From: Saccharothrix sp. NRRL B-16314
GTDB lineage: Bacteria > Actinomycetota > Actinomycetes > Mycobacteriales > Pseudonocardiaceae
Assembly (NCBI RefSeq): GCF_000716595.1
Contig: NZ_JNXC01000031.1
Span: 1 to 64,000 of the forward strand
DNA: 64,000 bases
Reading direction: 5' to 3'
Below the pieces are notes generated by a model. It searched no databases. It saw nothing but the letters and a program-made list of their open reading frames with translations, and was not told the origin of the DNA. Below, piece after piece: positions 26,020 through 35,153 of the stretch (position 1 is the first letter of the stretch; every line of letters starts with the position of its first letter). Position numbers and translations under genes: made by a program.

Positions 26020-27368
26020 GCCGGCCCCGGCTGTCCGCCGCACGCCTGCCCGAGCGGTTCGCGGCCGACCTGCCCCGCGCGGCGGTCGGCATCGTCCACA
26101 TCGGACTGGGCGCGTTCCACCGGGCGCACCAGGCGGTGCTGACGCAGGAGGCCGTGCGGGTGTCGCCGGGGCCGTGGGGCATCTGCGCGGTGGCGCAGCG
26201 CAACGCGCGGTTGCGCGACGCGCTGGTCGAGCAGGACCACCTGTTCACCGTCACCGAGCGGGGCGACCGCGACGACCGGTTGCGCGTGGTCGGCAGCGTG
26301 CGGGAGGTGCTGCTGGCCGTCGAGCAGCCCGACCGGCTGGCGACCGTGCTGTCCGAACCGGACACCCGGGTGGTGACGCTGACAGTCACCGAGGCCGGGT
26401 ACCGGCACGACCCGGCCACCGGGCGGTTGCGCGCCGACGACCCGGACGTGGCGGCCGATTTGGCGGGCGGACCACCGCGCACGCCGGTCGGGCAGCTCGT
26501 CGGCGGGCTGCGTCGCCGCCGTGAGCGCGGGCACCCCGGCGTGACCGTCGTGTCGTGCGACAACCTGCCCGACAACGGCCACCTGGTCGGTGGCCTGGTG
26601 CGCGAGTTCTGCGCCCGGCGCGGCGAGGACGACCTCGTCGACTGGGTGGACGAGCACGTGCGGTTCCCGTCCAGCGTGGTGGACCAGATCGTGCCCGCGA
26701 CCACCGAGGACGACATCGAGCGCGTCGCGGAGGCGCTGGGGCTGGAGGACCGCGCCGCGGTGGTCGGCGAACCGCACCGCAAGTGGGTGCTGGAGGACTC
26801 CTTCGCCGCCGGACGCCCGGCCTGGGACGAGGTGGGCGCGGAACTGGTGACCGACATCGCGCCGCGCCAGGCCGCGAAGCTGCGCCTCGTCAACGGCACG
26901 CACTCGGCACTGGCCCACCTCGGGCTGCTCGCCGGGTGCACGAGCACCGCGGACGCGCTCGCGCGCCCCGAGTTCGCGCACTACGCCGAGCGCCTGCTGC
27001 GCACCGAGACAGGTCCCTCGCTGCGCCGCTTCGGCACGTGTCCGGACGAACGGGCGGTCGAGGCGCTGCTCACCCGGCTGGCCAACCCGCGGATCGCCCA
27101 CCGGCTCGACCAGATCGCCACCGACGCCCAGCGCAAGCTGCCGCAACGCCTGCTCGACCCGGCGGTGGACCTGCTGGTGGCGGGCGTCGAGCCGCGCCTG
27201 ATCTGCGTGGCCGTCGCCGGTTTCCTGCACCAGCAGAACTTCCGCGTGATGACCCTGCCGCTCCCCCTGCGCCAGTCGCGCGTGTTCCGCACGCTGCTGG
27301 CCGACGCGGTGCGCCGGATCGACAACGACGGGGTGACCGCCACCCTGCGCGGGATCGGGAGGAGCTGA
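26016..27368 (+). CDS. mannitol dehydrogenase family oxidoreductase (fructuronate reductase-like)
   Basis: A 450-residue NAD(H)-dependent dehydrogenase of the long-chain mannitol-dehydrogenase family. The Rossmann motif IVHIGLGAFHRAHQAVLTQE is at the N-terminus. The catalytic block KLRLVNGTHSALAHLGLLAG, near residue 290, carries the family Lys, Asn and His. FPSSVVDQIVPATTEDD is another family stretch. Members reduce fructuronate, tagaturonate or fructose. The GTG start overlaps the MFS stop (GTGA). In context a hexuronate or aldonate role is more likely than mannitol, because the operon also imports an acid (inference). Confidence 0.87.
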   Translation: MSRPRLSAARLPERFAADLPRAAVGIVHIGLGAFHRAHQAVLTQEAVRVSPGPWGICAVAQRNARLRDALVEQDHLFTVTERGDRDDRLRVVGSVREVLLAVEQPDRLATVLSEPDTRVVTLTVTEAGYRHDPATGRLRADDPDVAADLAGGPPRTPVGQLVGGLRRRRERGHPGVTVVSCDNLPDNGHLVGGLVREFCARRGEDDLVDWVDEHVRFPSSVVDQIVPATTEDDIERVAEALGLEDRAAVVGEPHRKWVLEDSFAAGRPAWDEVGAELVTDIAPRQAAKLRLVNGTHSALAHLGLLAGCTSTADALARPEFAHYAERLLRTETGPSLRRFGTCPDERAVEALLTRLANPRIAHRLDQIATDAQRKLPQRLLDPAVDLLVAGVEPRLICVAVAGFLHQQNFRVMTLPLPLRQSRVFRTLLADAVRRIDNDGVTATLRGIGRS

Positions 27369-28133
27369 ATGGACCTGCACGACACCGTCGCCGTCGTCAC
27401 CGGCGGCGGCACCGGCATCGGCCGGGCCACCGCGCTCGCGCTGGTCGGCGGGGGTTGCCGCGAGGTCGTGGTGACGTACTCGCGGTCCGAGGACGACGCG
27501 GAAGCGGCCGTGGCGGAGCTGACCGCGGTGGGGTGCGAGGCCGTCGCCGAACGCGTCGACGTGGCCGACGAAGGGCAGGTGCGGGCGCTGGCCGATCGGG
27601 TGCGGGCGAGGTTCGGGCGGGTCGACGTGCTGGTCAACAACGCGGGGACCACGCGGGCCGTGCCGCACGCCGACCTCGACGCCCTCACCGACGACGTGTT
27701 CCACCACGTGCTCGACGTGAACGTGGTCGGCCCGCTCCGCGTCACCCGCGCGTTCGCCGACGACCTGCGGGCGGCCCGCGGCGCGGTGGTCAACGTCGCG
27801 TCCATCTCCGGCTACCGCGCCGGCGGGTCGTCCATCGCCTACGGGGTGAGCAAAGCCGCCCTGCTGCAACTGACCCGCAACCTCGCCGTGGCCCTCGCGC
27901 CGGACGTGCGGGTCAACTCCGTCGCCCCCGGCACCGTGGCCACGCGCTGGCAGACGTCGCTGCACGGCGAGGCGGGTTTCGCGGAGCGGGCGGAGGCCGA
28001 GCGGCGGACCGTGCCGCTGCACCGCACCGCCGAGCCCCGGCACGTGGCGCAGGCGGTGCTGGGGCTGCTGACCATGGACCTCGTCACCGGTGAGGCCGTC
28101 ATCGTCGACGGCGGCAAGCACGTCGTGTACTAG
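27369..28133 (+). CDS. short-chain dehydrogenase/reductase
   Basis: A 254-residue classical SDR. It has TGGGTGIGRATALAL (cofactor), VLVNNAGTTRAVPHAD, the active-site Ser in VNVASISGYRAGG, Tyr and Lys in AYGVSKAALL, and the C-terminal TGEAVIVDGGKHVVY. The start directly abuts the preceding stop. It is the last gene of the IclR-controlled operon and probably oxidises a hydroxyl of the imported sugar acid; gluconate 5-dehydrogenase-like activity is one possibility. Substrate not decidable from the sequence. Confidence 0.9.
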   Translation: MDLHDTVAVVTGGGTGIGRATALALVGGGCREVVVTYSRSEDDAEAAVAELTAVGCEAVAERVDVADEGQVRALADRVRARFGRVDVLVNNAGTTRAVPHADLDALTDDVFHHVLDVNVVGPLRVTRAFADDLRAARGAVVNVASISGYRAGGSSIAYGVSKAALLQLTRNLAVALAPDVRVNSVAPGTVATRWQTSLHGEAGFAERAEAERRTVPLHRTAEPRHVAQAVLGLLTMDLVTGEAVIVDGGKHVVY

Positions 28134-28304
28134 CCGCCCCACCTCCCGGTGCGCTGTCGCCGGTGCGGGTCGGACCGGCAGGTTCTCGGGCAGGAAGGGC
28201 ACCACTCCCCGGCCGAGGCCGTACTCGGCGTGCAGGGTCTGCTCGAACGCCATGGCGAGGTGGTGCTCGCCGTACGCGTTGGGCTGGTAGGTGCCTCGAC
28301 GGCC
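28134..28304 (-). pseudogene. possible C-terminal remnant of an SGNH-type hydrolase
   Basis: Minus-strand sequence in this otherwise gene-free gap reads, after an in-frame stop, TYQPNAYGEHHLAMAFEQTL followed by HAEYGLGRG. The pattern P-N-x-x-G-E-H-x-L-A is reminiscent of the catalytic-His end of SGNH/GDSL hydrolases. There is no start, no N-terminal domain and no ribosome site, so if real it is a degraded fragment. Chance resemblance in a GC-rich frame is quite possible. Confidence 0.22.
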
Positions 28305-28307
28305 TGA

Positions 28308-29204
28308 TCAGCGGGTCACGGCGGTCTCCTGCTCCACGCGCGAGAGCTTCTCCGGGTTCCGCACGTAGTACACCCCGTTGATCAGGCCGTGCTCGATCCG
28401 CATCGCCAGGACGCCGTCGATCTCGCCGTCCAGCCGCATGATCAGGGCCGGGCAGCCGTTGACCTGCACCTGCTCGAACGAGATCCGGGCGCTGAACTTG
28501 GTGATCCCGCCGGCCAGCACGCGAGCCGCCCGGTCCGCGCCCAGGACGGGCTTCGGCATGGCCTGCTTGACGCCGCCGCCGTCGCTCAGCATGACGACGT
28601 CCGGGGCGAGGATGTCGATCAGGCCCTGGAGGTCACCGGTCTTGACCGCCCGTTGGAAGGCGTCGAGCGCCGCTCTGGTCTCGGCCGGTGACGCGATGTC
28701 GCGCGGTCGGCGCGCGGCGACGTGCGCCCGTGCCCGGTGCGCGATCTGGCGGACCGCGGCGGGCGTCTTGTCGACGGCCTGCGCGATCTCGTCGTAGTCG
28801 AGGTCGAACACCTCGCGCAGCACGAACACCGCCCGCTCGACCGGCGCCAGCGTCTCCAGCACCAGCAGCATCGCCATCGAGACGCTGTCCGCCAGCTCGA
28901 CGTCCTCGGCCACGTCGGGCGCGGTGAGCAGCGGTTCGGGCAGCCACGGGCCGACGTACGACTCCTTGCGCCGGCCGAGCGTGCGCAGCCGGTTGAGCGC
29001 CTGACGTGTGGTGATGCGGACCAGGTACGCGCGCTGGTCGCGGACCGCGCCGAGGTCGACGCCGGCCCAGCGCAGCCACGTCTCCTGGAGGACGTCCTCC
29101 GCGTCCGCCGCCGAGCCCAGCATCTCGTAGGCGACGGTGAAGAGCAGGTTGCGGTGGGTGACGAACGCCTCGGTGGCGGGGTCCGGACGGCTTTCCTCGC
29201 TCAT
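28308..29204 (-). CDS. ECF RNA polymerase sigma factor, SigJ-like, with SnoaL-type C-terminus
   Basis: A 298-residue sigma factor. Region 2 (FVTHRNLLFTVAYEMLGSAA, then DAEDVLQETWLRW) binds the -10 element and region 4 (PVERAVFVLREVFDLDYDEI, then AVRQIAHRARAHV) binds the -35 element. Residues about 180-298 form a SnoaL/NTF2-like domain, a known feature of the ECF41/SigJ group that modulates sigma activity in place of an anti-sigma protein. ATG 29204 (MSEESRPDP) is preferred to an upstream in-frame start at 29276. ECF41 factors usually adjoin an oxidoreductase or carboxymuconolactone-decarboxylase gene; no such gene is adjacent, which is slightly unusual. Confidence 0.9.
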   Translation of the reverse strand: MSEESRPDPATEAFVTHRNLLFTVAYEMLGSAADAEDVLQETWLRWAGVDLGAVRDQRAYLVRITTRQALNRLRTLGRRKESYVGPWLPEPLLTAPDVAEDVELADSVSMAMLLVLETLAPVERAVFVLREVFDLDYDEIAQAVDKTPAAVRQIAHRARAHVAARRPRDIASPAETRAALDAFQRAVKTGDLQGLIDILAPDVVMLSDGGGVKQAMPKPVLGADRAARVLAGGITKFSARISFEQVQVNGCPALIMRLDGEIDGVLAMRIEHGLINGVYYVRNPEKLSRVEQETAVTR

Positions 29205-29376
29205 GCCCGGGTGGCTCCTGTCTGGTCGCTTCCGTCTGTCCCCCACTGGACACCGGCCACCACCATTCTGTGACACCGCGGGCAGGTCCCACCGAACGCC
29301 GCCGGGACCGCCTCCCGGACCGGGCTCGTCCGTCCCGGAACCTCGCCGTCGAGCACGTCTACGGCGGCCGGCCTGC

Positions 29377-30435
29377 TCAGCGCGGCACGGGGAGGTCGAG
29401 TTTCTGCCGCAGCTCCGCCAACCCTCCCGTGCGAGGTTCGTCCCGGCTGTCCTCGACGTGGACGTAGAGCGCGAGGACGAGCCGGCGGGCGCGCTCGTAC
29501 CGTTCGTCGCTCCACGTCTTCAGGCGCTCCAGGCCCGCGTGCACCGGTTCGAAGTCCGCCGGGAACAGGTTGAAGCCGACGTCGACCAGCGAAGGACTGC
29601 TGATCTCCTTCTGGTACATGGCGGACTCGAACGGCTGCCGCACCACGTCGCCCTCGCTCACGCCGGCGGCTTCCACCTGGTCGTAGACGAGGTCGAGGCC
29701 GAGGGCGTCGCCGGCCAGCAGCTCGCCGAACCGCAGGGCGATCCAGGGGTACAGGCCCTTGTCGCCGTCCCTGGCCGGGTGGGACTCGCGGTGCGCGCGT
29801 TGGAGCACGGTGGCCGCCTCGTTCCTCTTGCCCTGCCCGATCAGCACGTGGCCTTCGAGGTAACGCGCATAGTCCGCGGACACGTCACCGGACATCTTTT
29901 TCACGTCCGTCAACAGCTTCAGGGCCGCGGTCTCTTCTCCGCTCTGGAGCAGCAGGTTGCCGAGCAGGAGACAGGCCACGGCCCGCGTCCCCGCGTCGTT
30001 GTCGACCTCGACGGCCTCCTCGAACCCGGTCCGGGCGGTGGCCGGATCACCGGTGAGTTGCGCCGCGAGGTTCCGCAGGAGCACCTCGCCGGAGGTCGAG
30101 GACGAGTAGTCCCCGAAGGCCGGGGTGAGCATCACCGCGGCCAACGGGCCCAGCCACGGATCTTCTCCCGCGGCCACCTGCTCCAGCCACGTCCGGCAGG
30201 CGCCGTCGAGCCCACCCTCCCGGAGTTCCAGGCCTGCCAACGCCATCGCCGCATGACCGGACGAGGCGGTGCGGCCCGCGCCGGCGAGCGTGGTCAGCAG
30301 CGCCCGCGCTGCCGGGAGGTCACCTGCCCGGTACGCCGCCAGCCCGCGCTCGACCTCGTCCGGCACCGGGCTCACGGGATCCGGGGGAAGTGGGAGCGCG
30401 CTGCCGTCGGGGCCGAGAAGGGAACGGTCGGTCAT
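29377..30435 (-). CDS. TPR-like repeat protein, function unknown
   Basis: A 352-residue soluble protein that is almost entirely helical, with tandem TPR/Sel1-like helix pairs (VERGLAAYRAGDLPAARALL, DPATARTGFEEAVEVDNDAG, LLGNLLLQSGEETAALKLL). The C-terminal 120 residues lack clear repeats. ATG 30435 (MTDRSLLGP) is used; the in-frame extension to 30480 is short and low in coding character. No enzyme motif is present. It may be a scaffold or adaptor. Its neighbours, a membrane protein and a lipoprotein, are on the same strand but 216 bases away, so an operon is uncertain. Confidence 0.65.
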   Translation of the reverse strand: MTDRSLLGPDGSALPLPPDPVSPVPDEVERGLAAYRAGDLPAARALLTTLAGAGRTASSGHAAMALAGLELREGGLDGACRTWLEQVAAGEDPWLGPLAAVMLTPAFGDYSSSTSGEVLLRNLAAQLTGDPATARTGFEEAVEVDNDAGTRAVACLLLGNLLLQSGEETAALKLLTDVKKMSGDVSADYARYLEGHVLIGQGKRNEAATVLQRAHRESHPARDGDKGLYPWIALRFGELLAGDALGLDLVYDQVEAAGVSEGDVVRQPFESAMYQKEISSPSLVDVGFNLFPADFEPVHAGLERLKTWSDERYERARRLVLALYVHVEDSRDEPRTGGLAELRQKLDLPVPR

Positions 30436-30651
30436 GTCACTGCTTTCCCTCGAGGACGTTTCCAGGCGAGGGTGCCACAAGGGTCCGACAGTTCTCGCGA
30501 AAGCGCGAAGAAGGTCGATCTTCGTCGCATGCGTTCACCCAGGTCTCGGAAAACGTTGCAGGGCCACGGCACGCACGATCACGTCGCGCTCACGACGCTC
30601 CTGGATGGACGCACGACGCGGCTGCCCGCTCACCTGAGTGCCGTCGCAGTA

Positions 30652-31416
30652 CTAGGGCGACTGCCTGGCGCTTTGCCAGGTGGTGAAGGTGAAGGCGATG
30701 TGCTGCTCGGCCGCCGACGGGACGTGCGTGAGCGAGAGGGCGGCGAGGTTGCCCTGGTCGGTGCGAACGCACAGCGTTCCGCCGACACGCAGGTCGTACG
30801 CGTCGAGCAACACCTTCGACCACGCGTCGGCCGCGATGCGGGAACACCGTTCGAAGTCGGAGCCCCCGCCGTCACCGGCGACCGCGAACCGGGGCGACCC
30901 GTGCGTCATGGCGTTCAGCTGCTGTCCGGTCGCGGACGGGCTGAGGTCGACGCCGGGGACGTCCTGGAACCTCGCCTGCCCGATGTCGAGGTCGATGCCC
31001 TGCGCGTTCGCCAGGTTGGTGAACCCCTCGGCGACGATCGGCGGCTCGTCGGTCTGGGGGTCGAAGATCCGGATGCCGAACATGCCGAGGGACACGACGA
31101 GGAGGAGGCCGAACTCGACCGCTCTGCCGCGCCGGGCGAAGAACCCCTCGCCGCCGTCCCGCTTGGTGATCGCGTGGTTCCCCAGCATGACCAACGCGGC
31201 CAGTGCCGCGAAGGCGCCCAGTGCCGCCGTGACGGTGTTCTTCCCGTGGGACTCGTACCACTGCGACAGTCCGCTCAGGTCGGCCGCGATCGCGATGGCC
31301 GCCGCCGCGGCGGCGAAGTAGATCGCGACTCTCCTCAGCGCCCGCATCGCGACCCCGCCGGAGGGACACGCGGTTCCCTCGGACCCCGTCACGGTCGTCT
31401 CGTCGGGCCGCGTCAC
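30652..31416 (-). CDS. three-helix membrane protein with an extracytoplasmic C-terminal domain
   Basis: A 254-residue protein of unknown function. Three hydrophobic segments are visible (about 25-47, 62-82 and 100-120), ending in LLLVVSLGMFGIRIF. The C-terminal about 130 residues are hydrophilic and probably outside the cell. They contain LCVRTDQGNLAALSL, which closely matches LCVRTGEGNLAILHP in the upstream lipoprotein, so the two C-terminal domains are related. GTG 31416 overlaps the lipoprotein stop by 4 bases; an internal ATG (31347) is an alternative start. The pair probably works together at the cell surface. Confidence 0.65.
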   Translation of the reverse strand: MTRPDETTVTGSEGTACPSGGVAMRALRRVAIYFAAAAAAIAIAADLSGLSQWYESHGKNTVTAALGAFAALAALVMLGNHAITKRDGGEGFFARRGRAVEFGLLLVVSLGMFGIRIFDPQTDEPPIVAEGFTNLANAQGIDLDIGQARFQDVPGVDLSPSATGQQLNAMTHGSPRFAVAGDGGGSDFERCSRIAADAWSKVLLDAYDLRVGGTLCVRTDQGNLAALSLTHVPSAAEQHIAFTFTTWQSARQSP

Positions 31417-31985
31417 GGTTCGTACCGGATCGCGTAGGTCAGGTCGAGGCCCGGCCCGCCCTCGACCACGGGTGACTTCGGGTGGAGGATCGCCAGGTTG
31501 CCCTCACCGGTGCGCACGCAGAGCTCGCGGTCGCCCGCCTGCCGGTCGAGCCCGTCGACCTCGCGCAGGTAGTCGGTGTCGGCCAGGGCGGCGCAGCGGT
31601 CGAAGTCCTCCCTGCCGAGCCCGTCGACCCAGGCGACGCCGGCACGGGGGTCCGAGGACGTCACGACCAGCCGCCCCGGGAGCATCACGGACACGTCGGC
31701 GCCCGGGTCCCGCGCCTGCCGGGTGGTGCGCCCGCAGTCCATGTCCAGGCCCAGCCCGAACTTCAGCGGCAGCCCGCTCCGGCGCACCGGACCCTTGTTC
31801 CGGTTCTCGACGCAGGCGTCGTCGGTGGGTCCAGCGTTCGGGGGCGCGGTCGAGGAGGAGGCAGGTGCGGTGGTCGAGGGCGGGGTCGTCGCCGTCGGTG
31901 AGGCGGACTCCGCCGGGGCTCCGCAGCCGACTAGGGCAACCAGGGCACAGCACAGCACGAGATCGCGGGGCGGCCGGTTCGTCAC
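31413..31985 (-). CDS. putative lipoprotein paired with the membrane protein
   Basis: A 190-residue exported lipoprotein. The signal ends in the lipobox LVGC with Cys21, followed by a long Ser/Thr/Pro linker (about 25-50), as in many actinomycete surface lipoproteins. The folded part (55-190) ends with the LCVRTGEGNLAILHP segment shared with the downstream membrane protein, and carries four further Cys residues. No family recognised. Adjacent duplication of a domain, one copy lipid-anchored and one membrane-anchored, suggests a sensor or surface complex (inference). Confidence 0.68.
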   Translation of the reverse strand: MTNRPPRDLVLCCALVALVGCGAPAESASPTATTPPSTTAPASSSTAPPNAGPTDDACVENRNKGPVRRSGLPLKFGLGLDMDCGRTTRQARDPGADVSVMLPGRLVVTSSDPRAGVAWVDGLGREDFDRCAALADTDYLREVDGLDRQAGDRELCVRTGEGNLAILHPKSPVVEGGPGLDLTYAIRYEP

Positions 31986-32039
31986 CTCCGCAGAGTATCG
32001 AATTGATCACTGTCCGTGCATGATTTCGCGGCGCGTCGC

Positions 32040-32960
32040 TCAGCCTTCCTTGGCCGCGTCACGCACCCGGCAGCACAGTTCCTGCGTGCGCAACGCGTCG
32101 GCGTAGTCGCACACCAGCCGGCTCGGGTCCTGCTCCCGCACCGCGGCGAGGAACCGCTCGTCGGCGATGACGAGCGGGTCGCGGCCGATCGGGGTCTCGT
32201 GGCTGCCGTCGGCGTCCTCGCGGCGCAGCACCTTGTTCGTCAGCGTCAGCTTGCGGCCCTCGCAGTGGAACTCGATGCCGGCGTCCACCGTGGCGTGCAG
32301 GACGCAGGTCGCGGTGAACACGGCCAGCGGCCCCGAGTCGAACGCGAGGGTGGCGGCGCTGACGGTGGCCACGTCCAGGTCCGGGTGGTCGGGATCGGGC
32401 GAGTGCCGCGCGACGGCGTGGACCACGTCGGCCTCACCGAGCAGGAAGCGGGCCAGGTCGTACAGGTGGGTGGCCTGTTCCACCACCTGTCCCCCGCTCT
32501 CCGCCTCGACCCGCCACCACGGCACCGGCGGGACGAGGCCGTGCCAGGCGGCGCGCACCAGGTGCGGCGGCGTCTCGGCGAGCATCCGGCGCAGCTCCGG
32601 CAGGACCTCGAGACCACGCCAGTAGTAGCCGACGCCGACGATCAGTCCACTGTGGATGGAAGCGGCGATGCGGCGCGGCACGTCGAGGTCGTTGCCGATC
32701 GGCTTCTCGACGTAGAACGGGACGCCGCGGTCGATGAGCGCGTGCTCGATGTCGCCGTGGGCGTGCGGCGGCACGCAGACCCAGGCCGCGTCCACGTCCT
32801 CGTGCGCCAGCAAGTCCGCCGTGTCACGGTACGCACGACCACCCCAGGGGACCGACGCGCCGGACCGGCTCACGTGGCCGACGATCTCGGCGCCCAGTCC
32901 CGTCAACGCCGCCGCGTGCCGTCCGGCGATGTAGCCGGTGCCGATCAACGCCACCTTCAC
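32040..32960 (-). CDS. Gfo/Idh/MocA-family oxidoreductase of the alpha-galactoside operon
   Basis: A 306-residue NAD(P)-dependent dehydrogenase. It begins MKVALIGTGYIAGRHAAALT and has the catalytic-lysine motif VEKPIGNDLD near residue 95, then the substrate domain with VEQATHLYDLARFLLGEADV. GTG 32960 overlaps the GH36 stop (GTGA), so it is co-translated with the alpha-galactosidase and probably acts on a sugar released by that enzyme (inference). It is shorter than the two Gfo/Idh enzymes at 3-7 kb and not a close copy of either. Confidence 0.88.
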   Translation of the reverse strand: MKVALIGTGYIAGRHAAALTGLGAEIVGHVSRSGASVPWGGRAYRDTADLLAHEDVDAAWVCVPPHAHGDIEHALIDRGVPFYVEKPIGNDLDVPRRIAASIHSGLIVGVGYYWRGLEVLPELRRMLAETPPHLVRAAWHGLVPPVPWWRVEAESGGQVVEQATHLYDLARFLLGEADVVHAVARHSPDPDHPDLDVATVSAATLAFDSGPLAVFTATCVLHATVDAGIEFHCEGRKLTLTNKVLRREDADGSHETPIGRDPLVIADERFLAAVREQDPSRLVCDYADALRTQELCCRVRDAAKEG

Positions 32961-35107
32961 CGGTCCTCCTCCACGGCCTGCCAGAGCTCGACGCGGCTGC
33001 GCCAGTCCTCGGTGTGCCCGGGTGGCGGCGGTGGCGGGAACGCCGAGGACAGGCCCACCGCCATCAGCGCGGCCCCGGTGGTGATCACCCCGTCGTGCTC
33101 ACGCCGGTAGTGCCGCTCGGCGTCCAGCCCGCGCAGCCTGATCCGGCGCGGACCTTCGCCCGCGACACCGCGCACCTGGTAGACGAACACCACCGTCTCG
33201 CCGCGGTCACGGGACACGTACTGCACGGCGCACGGCTCGTGGTCGGACGGCGCGACCAGCCAGTGCTGGTCACCGTCCTGGATCGTCGGCCGCAGCCGCT
33301 TGTACTCGGCGATCAGCTCACGGGCCCGCTCACGGTCGCCCTCGCTCCACGCCAGGACGTCACCGGAGATGCCCAGCACGCCCTGCATGGCGACGTGGAA
33401 GCGGAAGTCCAGCGGGGTGGTGCGGCCGGTGGTCGGTTCCGGGGTGTCGGCCACCCACCCGACCATCGCCCTCGGCGCGTAGGCCCGGCTGAAGCCGTGC
33501 TGCATCCGCAGCCGGTCGCCCGGGTCGGTGTTGTCGCTGACCTGCGCCATGTCGGTCAGGCCGAGGATGCCGAGGTCCACCCGGCCGCCACCGCCCGCGC
33601 ACGTCTCGATCATCAGGTCGGGGAACTCCGCGCGCAGCCGTGCGATCACCTCGTACACGCCCCGCACGTGGCGGACCCACACCTCGCGTCGCCGCTCCTG
33701 TGGCGCCTGCGGCCAGCCGACCTCGGTGTACGGGCGGTTGTGGTCCCACTTGACGAAGTCGATCCGGTGGTCCGTGAGCAGCGCGCGGAGCTGCGACAAG
33801 ACAGCTTCCCGCACGTCCTGCCTGGCGAAGTTCAGCACGAGCTGGTTGCGCGACATCGTGGGTTCGCGGTCGGGGAGGTGCAGCACCCGGTCGGGGTGTG
33901 CCCGGAACAGGTCGCTGTCCGGGTTGACCATCTCCGGCTCCAGCCAGATCCCGAACCGCATGCCCAGCCGGTGCACCTCGTCGACGAGCTGCGCCAGCCC
34001 TTGCGGGAACTTCGCCGGGTCGACCGTCCAGTCGCCGAGGCCGGCGTGGTCGTCGTTGCGCGCGCCGAACCAGCCGTCGTCCACGACGAACAGCTCGACG
34101 CCGAGTTCGGCCGCCCGGGTGGCGAGCTCGATCTGGTGCCCGACCTCCACGTCGAACGCCGTCGCCAGCCAGGTGTTGTAGTGCACCGGAGGCGGCGTGC
34201 GGCGGTGCCGGGCGGGCAGCACGTGCTCACGCTGGTAGCGGTGCAGCACGCGCGCCGCGCCGTCCAGGCCGTCGTCGGTGTAGCCGCAGGCGAGGGACGG
34301 CGTGCGGAAGTCCTCACCCGGTTCCAGGTGCCACGTGGAGTCGAACGGGTCGATGCCCGCGACCACGTGCAGCGCGTCGTTGCGCTCGGTCTCGAACACG
34401 ATGGACCAGTTGCCGCTCCACGCCAGCGCGCCGAACCAGACCGGCCCGTCCTCGCCCGCCCGGGTGACGGCGAACCAGGGGTTGGCCTCGTGGCTGGTGA
34501 ACCCGCGGCGACTGCCGACCACCACCTTGCCCGCCGCCAACTCGCGCCGGGTGAGCTGGTACTCGTCGCCCCACCGCCCGTTCAGCGTCCACGACTCGTA
34601 GCGGGCCGGTGGCAGGCCGAGCACCGCGCTCGCGACCCGTTCCAGCCGCAGCGGGCTCGTTCCGCGGTTGCGCACCCGCACGTCCCGCACGACGATGCCG
34701 TGCTCGGCGAGCACCGCGAACCGGTGCTCCACCACCAGACCGGCGTCCTCGAAGACCAGCGTGAGGACGTCGTCCTCGATCCGGTCCTCGCGCCAGGTCA
34801 GGCGGGACACCGACGATCCGTCCTCCCGTGCCACCACCAGGCCCGGTTCCTTGTACGCGCGGTCGCCGTACGTCGAGCAGGCGAGCGGGACGCCGTCCAT
34901 GAAGTGGGCCTGCGACGGCCGGTTCCACGGCGTGTGCGGCAGGTACGAGTCACCGCCCAGGCCACCGCCGTCACCGCCCCAGTGGTCGAGCATCAACGCG
35001 CCGCCGTCCGCGACGGACAGCAGCATCGCGTTCCGGGCGGTCCTCAGCAGCCACGCCGGTCTTCCGGCGCAGGTGGTCCGCGTGACGGCAGGGGTGTCGG
35101 CAGGCAT
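32957..35107 (-). CDS. GH36 alpha-galactosidase
   Basis: Cytoplasmic retaining alpha-galactosidase of 716 residues, the usual GH36 size; no signal peptide. The N-terminal beta-supersandwich is followed by the catalytic barrel. The nucleophile Asp lies in FVKWDHNRPYTE near residue 450 and the acid/base Asp in VSDNTDPGDRLR near residue 524. WLEPEMVNPDSDLFRAHPD and FVVDDGWFGARNDD are further family blocks. ATG 35107 (MPADTPAV) has an AAGGAGA ribosome site. Encoded behind an ABC importer and ROK repressor, it would hydrolyse imported alpha-galactosides such as raffinose-family or galactomannan-derived sugars. Confidence 0.95.
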   Translation of the reverse strand: MPADTPAVTRTTCAGRPAWLLRTARNAMLLSVADGGALMLDHWGGDGGGLGGDSYLPHTPWNRPSQAHFMDGVPLACSTYGDRAYKEPGLVVAREDGSSVSRLTWREDRIEDDVLTLVFEDAGLVVEHRFAVLAEHGIVVRDVRVRNRGTSPLRLERVASAVLGLPPARYESWTLNGRWGDEYQLTRRELAAGKVVVGSRRGFTSHEANPWFAVTRAGEDGPVWFGALAWSGNWSIVFETERNDALHVVAGIDPFDSTWHLEPGEDFRTPSLACGYTDDGLDGAARVLHRYQREHVLPARHRRTPPPVHYNTWLATAFDVEVGHQIELATRAAELGVELFVVDDGWFGARNDDHAGLGDWTVDPAKFPQGLAQLVDEVHRLGMRFGIWLEPEMVNPDSDLFRAHPDRVLHLPDREPTMSRNQLVLNFARQDVREAVLSQLRALLTDHRIDFVKWDHNRPYTEVGWPQAPQERRREVWVRHVRGVYEVIARLRAEFPDLMIETCAGGGGRVDLGILGLTDMAQVSDNTDPGDRLRMQHGFSRAYAPRAMVGWVADTPEPTTGRTTPLDFRFHVAMQGVLGISGDVLAWSEGDRERARELIAEYKRLRPTIQDGDQHWLVAPSDHEPCAVQYVSRDRGETVVFVYQVRGVAGEGPRRIRLRGLDAERHYRREHDGVITTGAALMAVGLSSAFPPPPPPGHTEDWRSRVELWQAVEEDR

Positions 35108-35153
35108 CGCTCTCCTTGGGGTGATCGCCCGGGTCGAGAGGGAGGAACGCACG

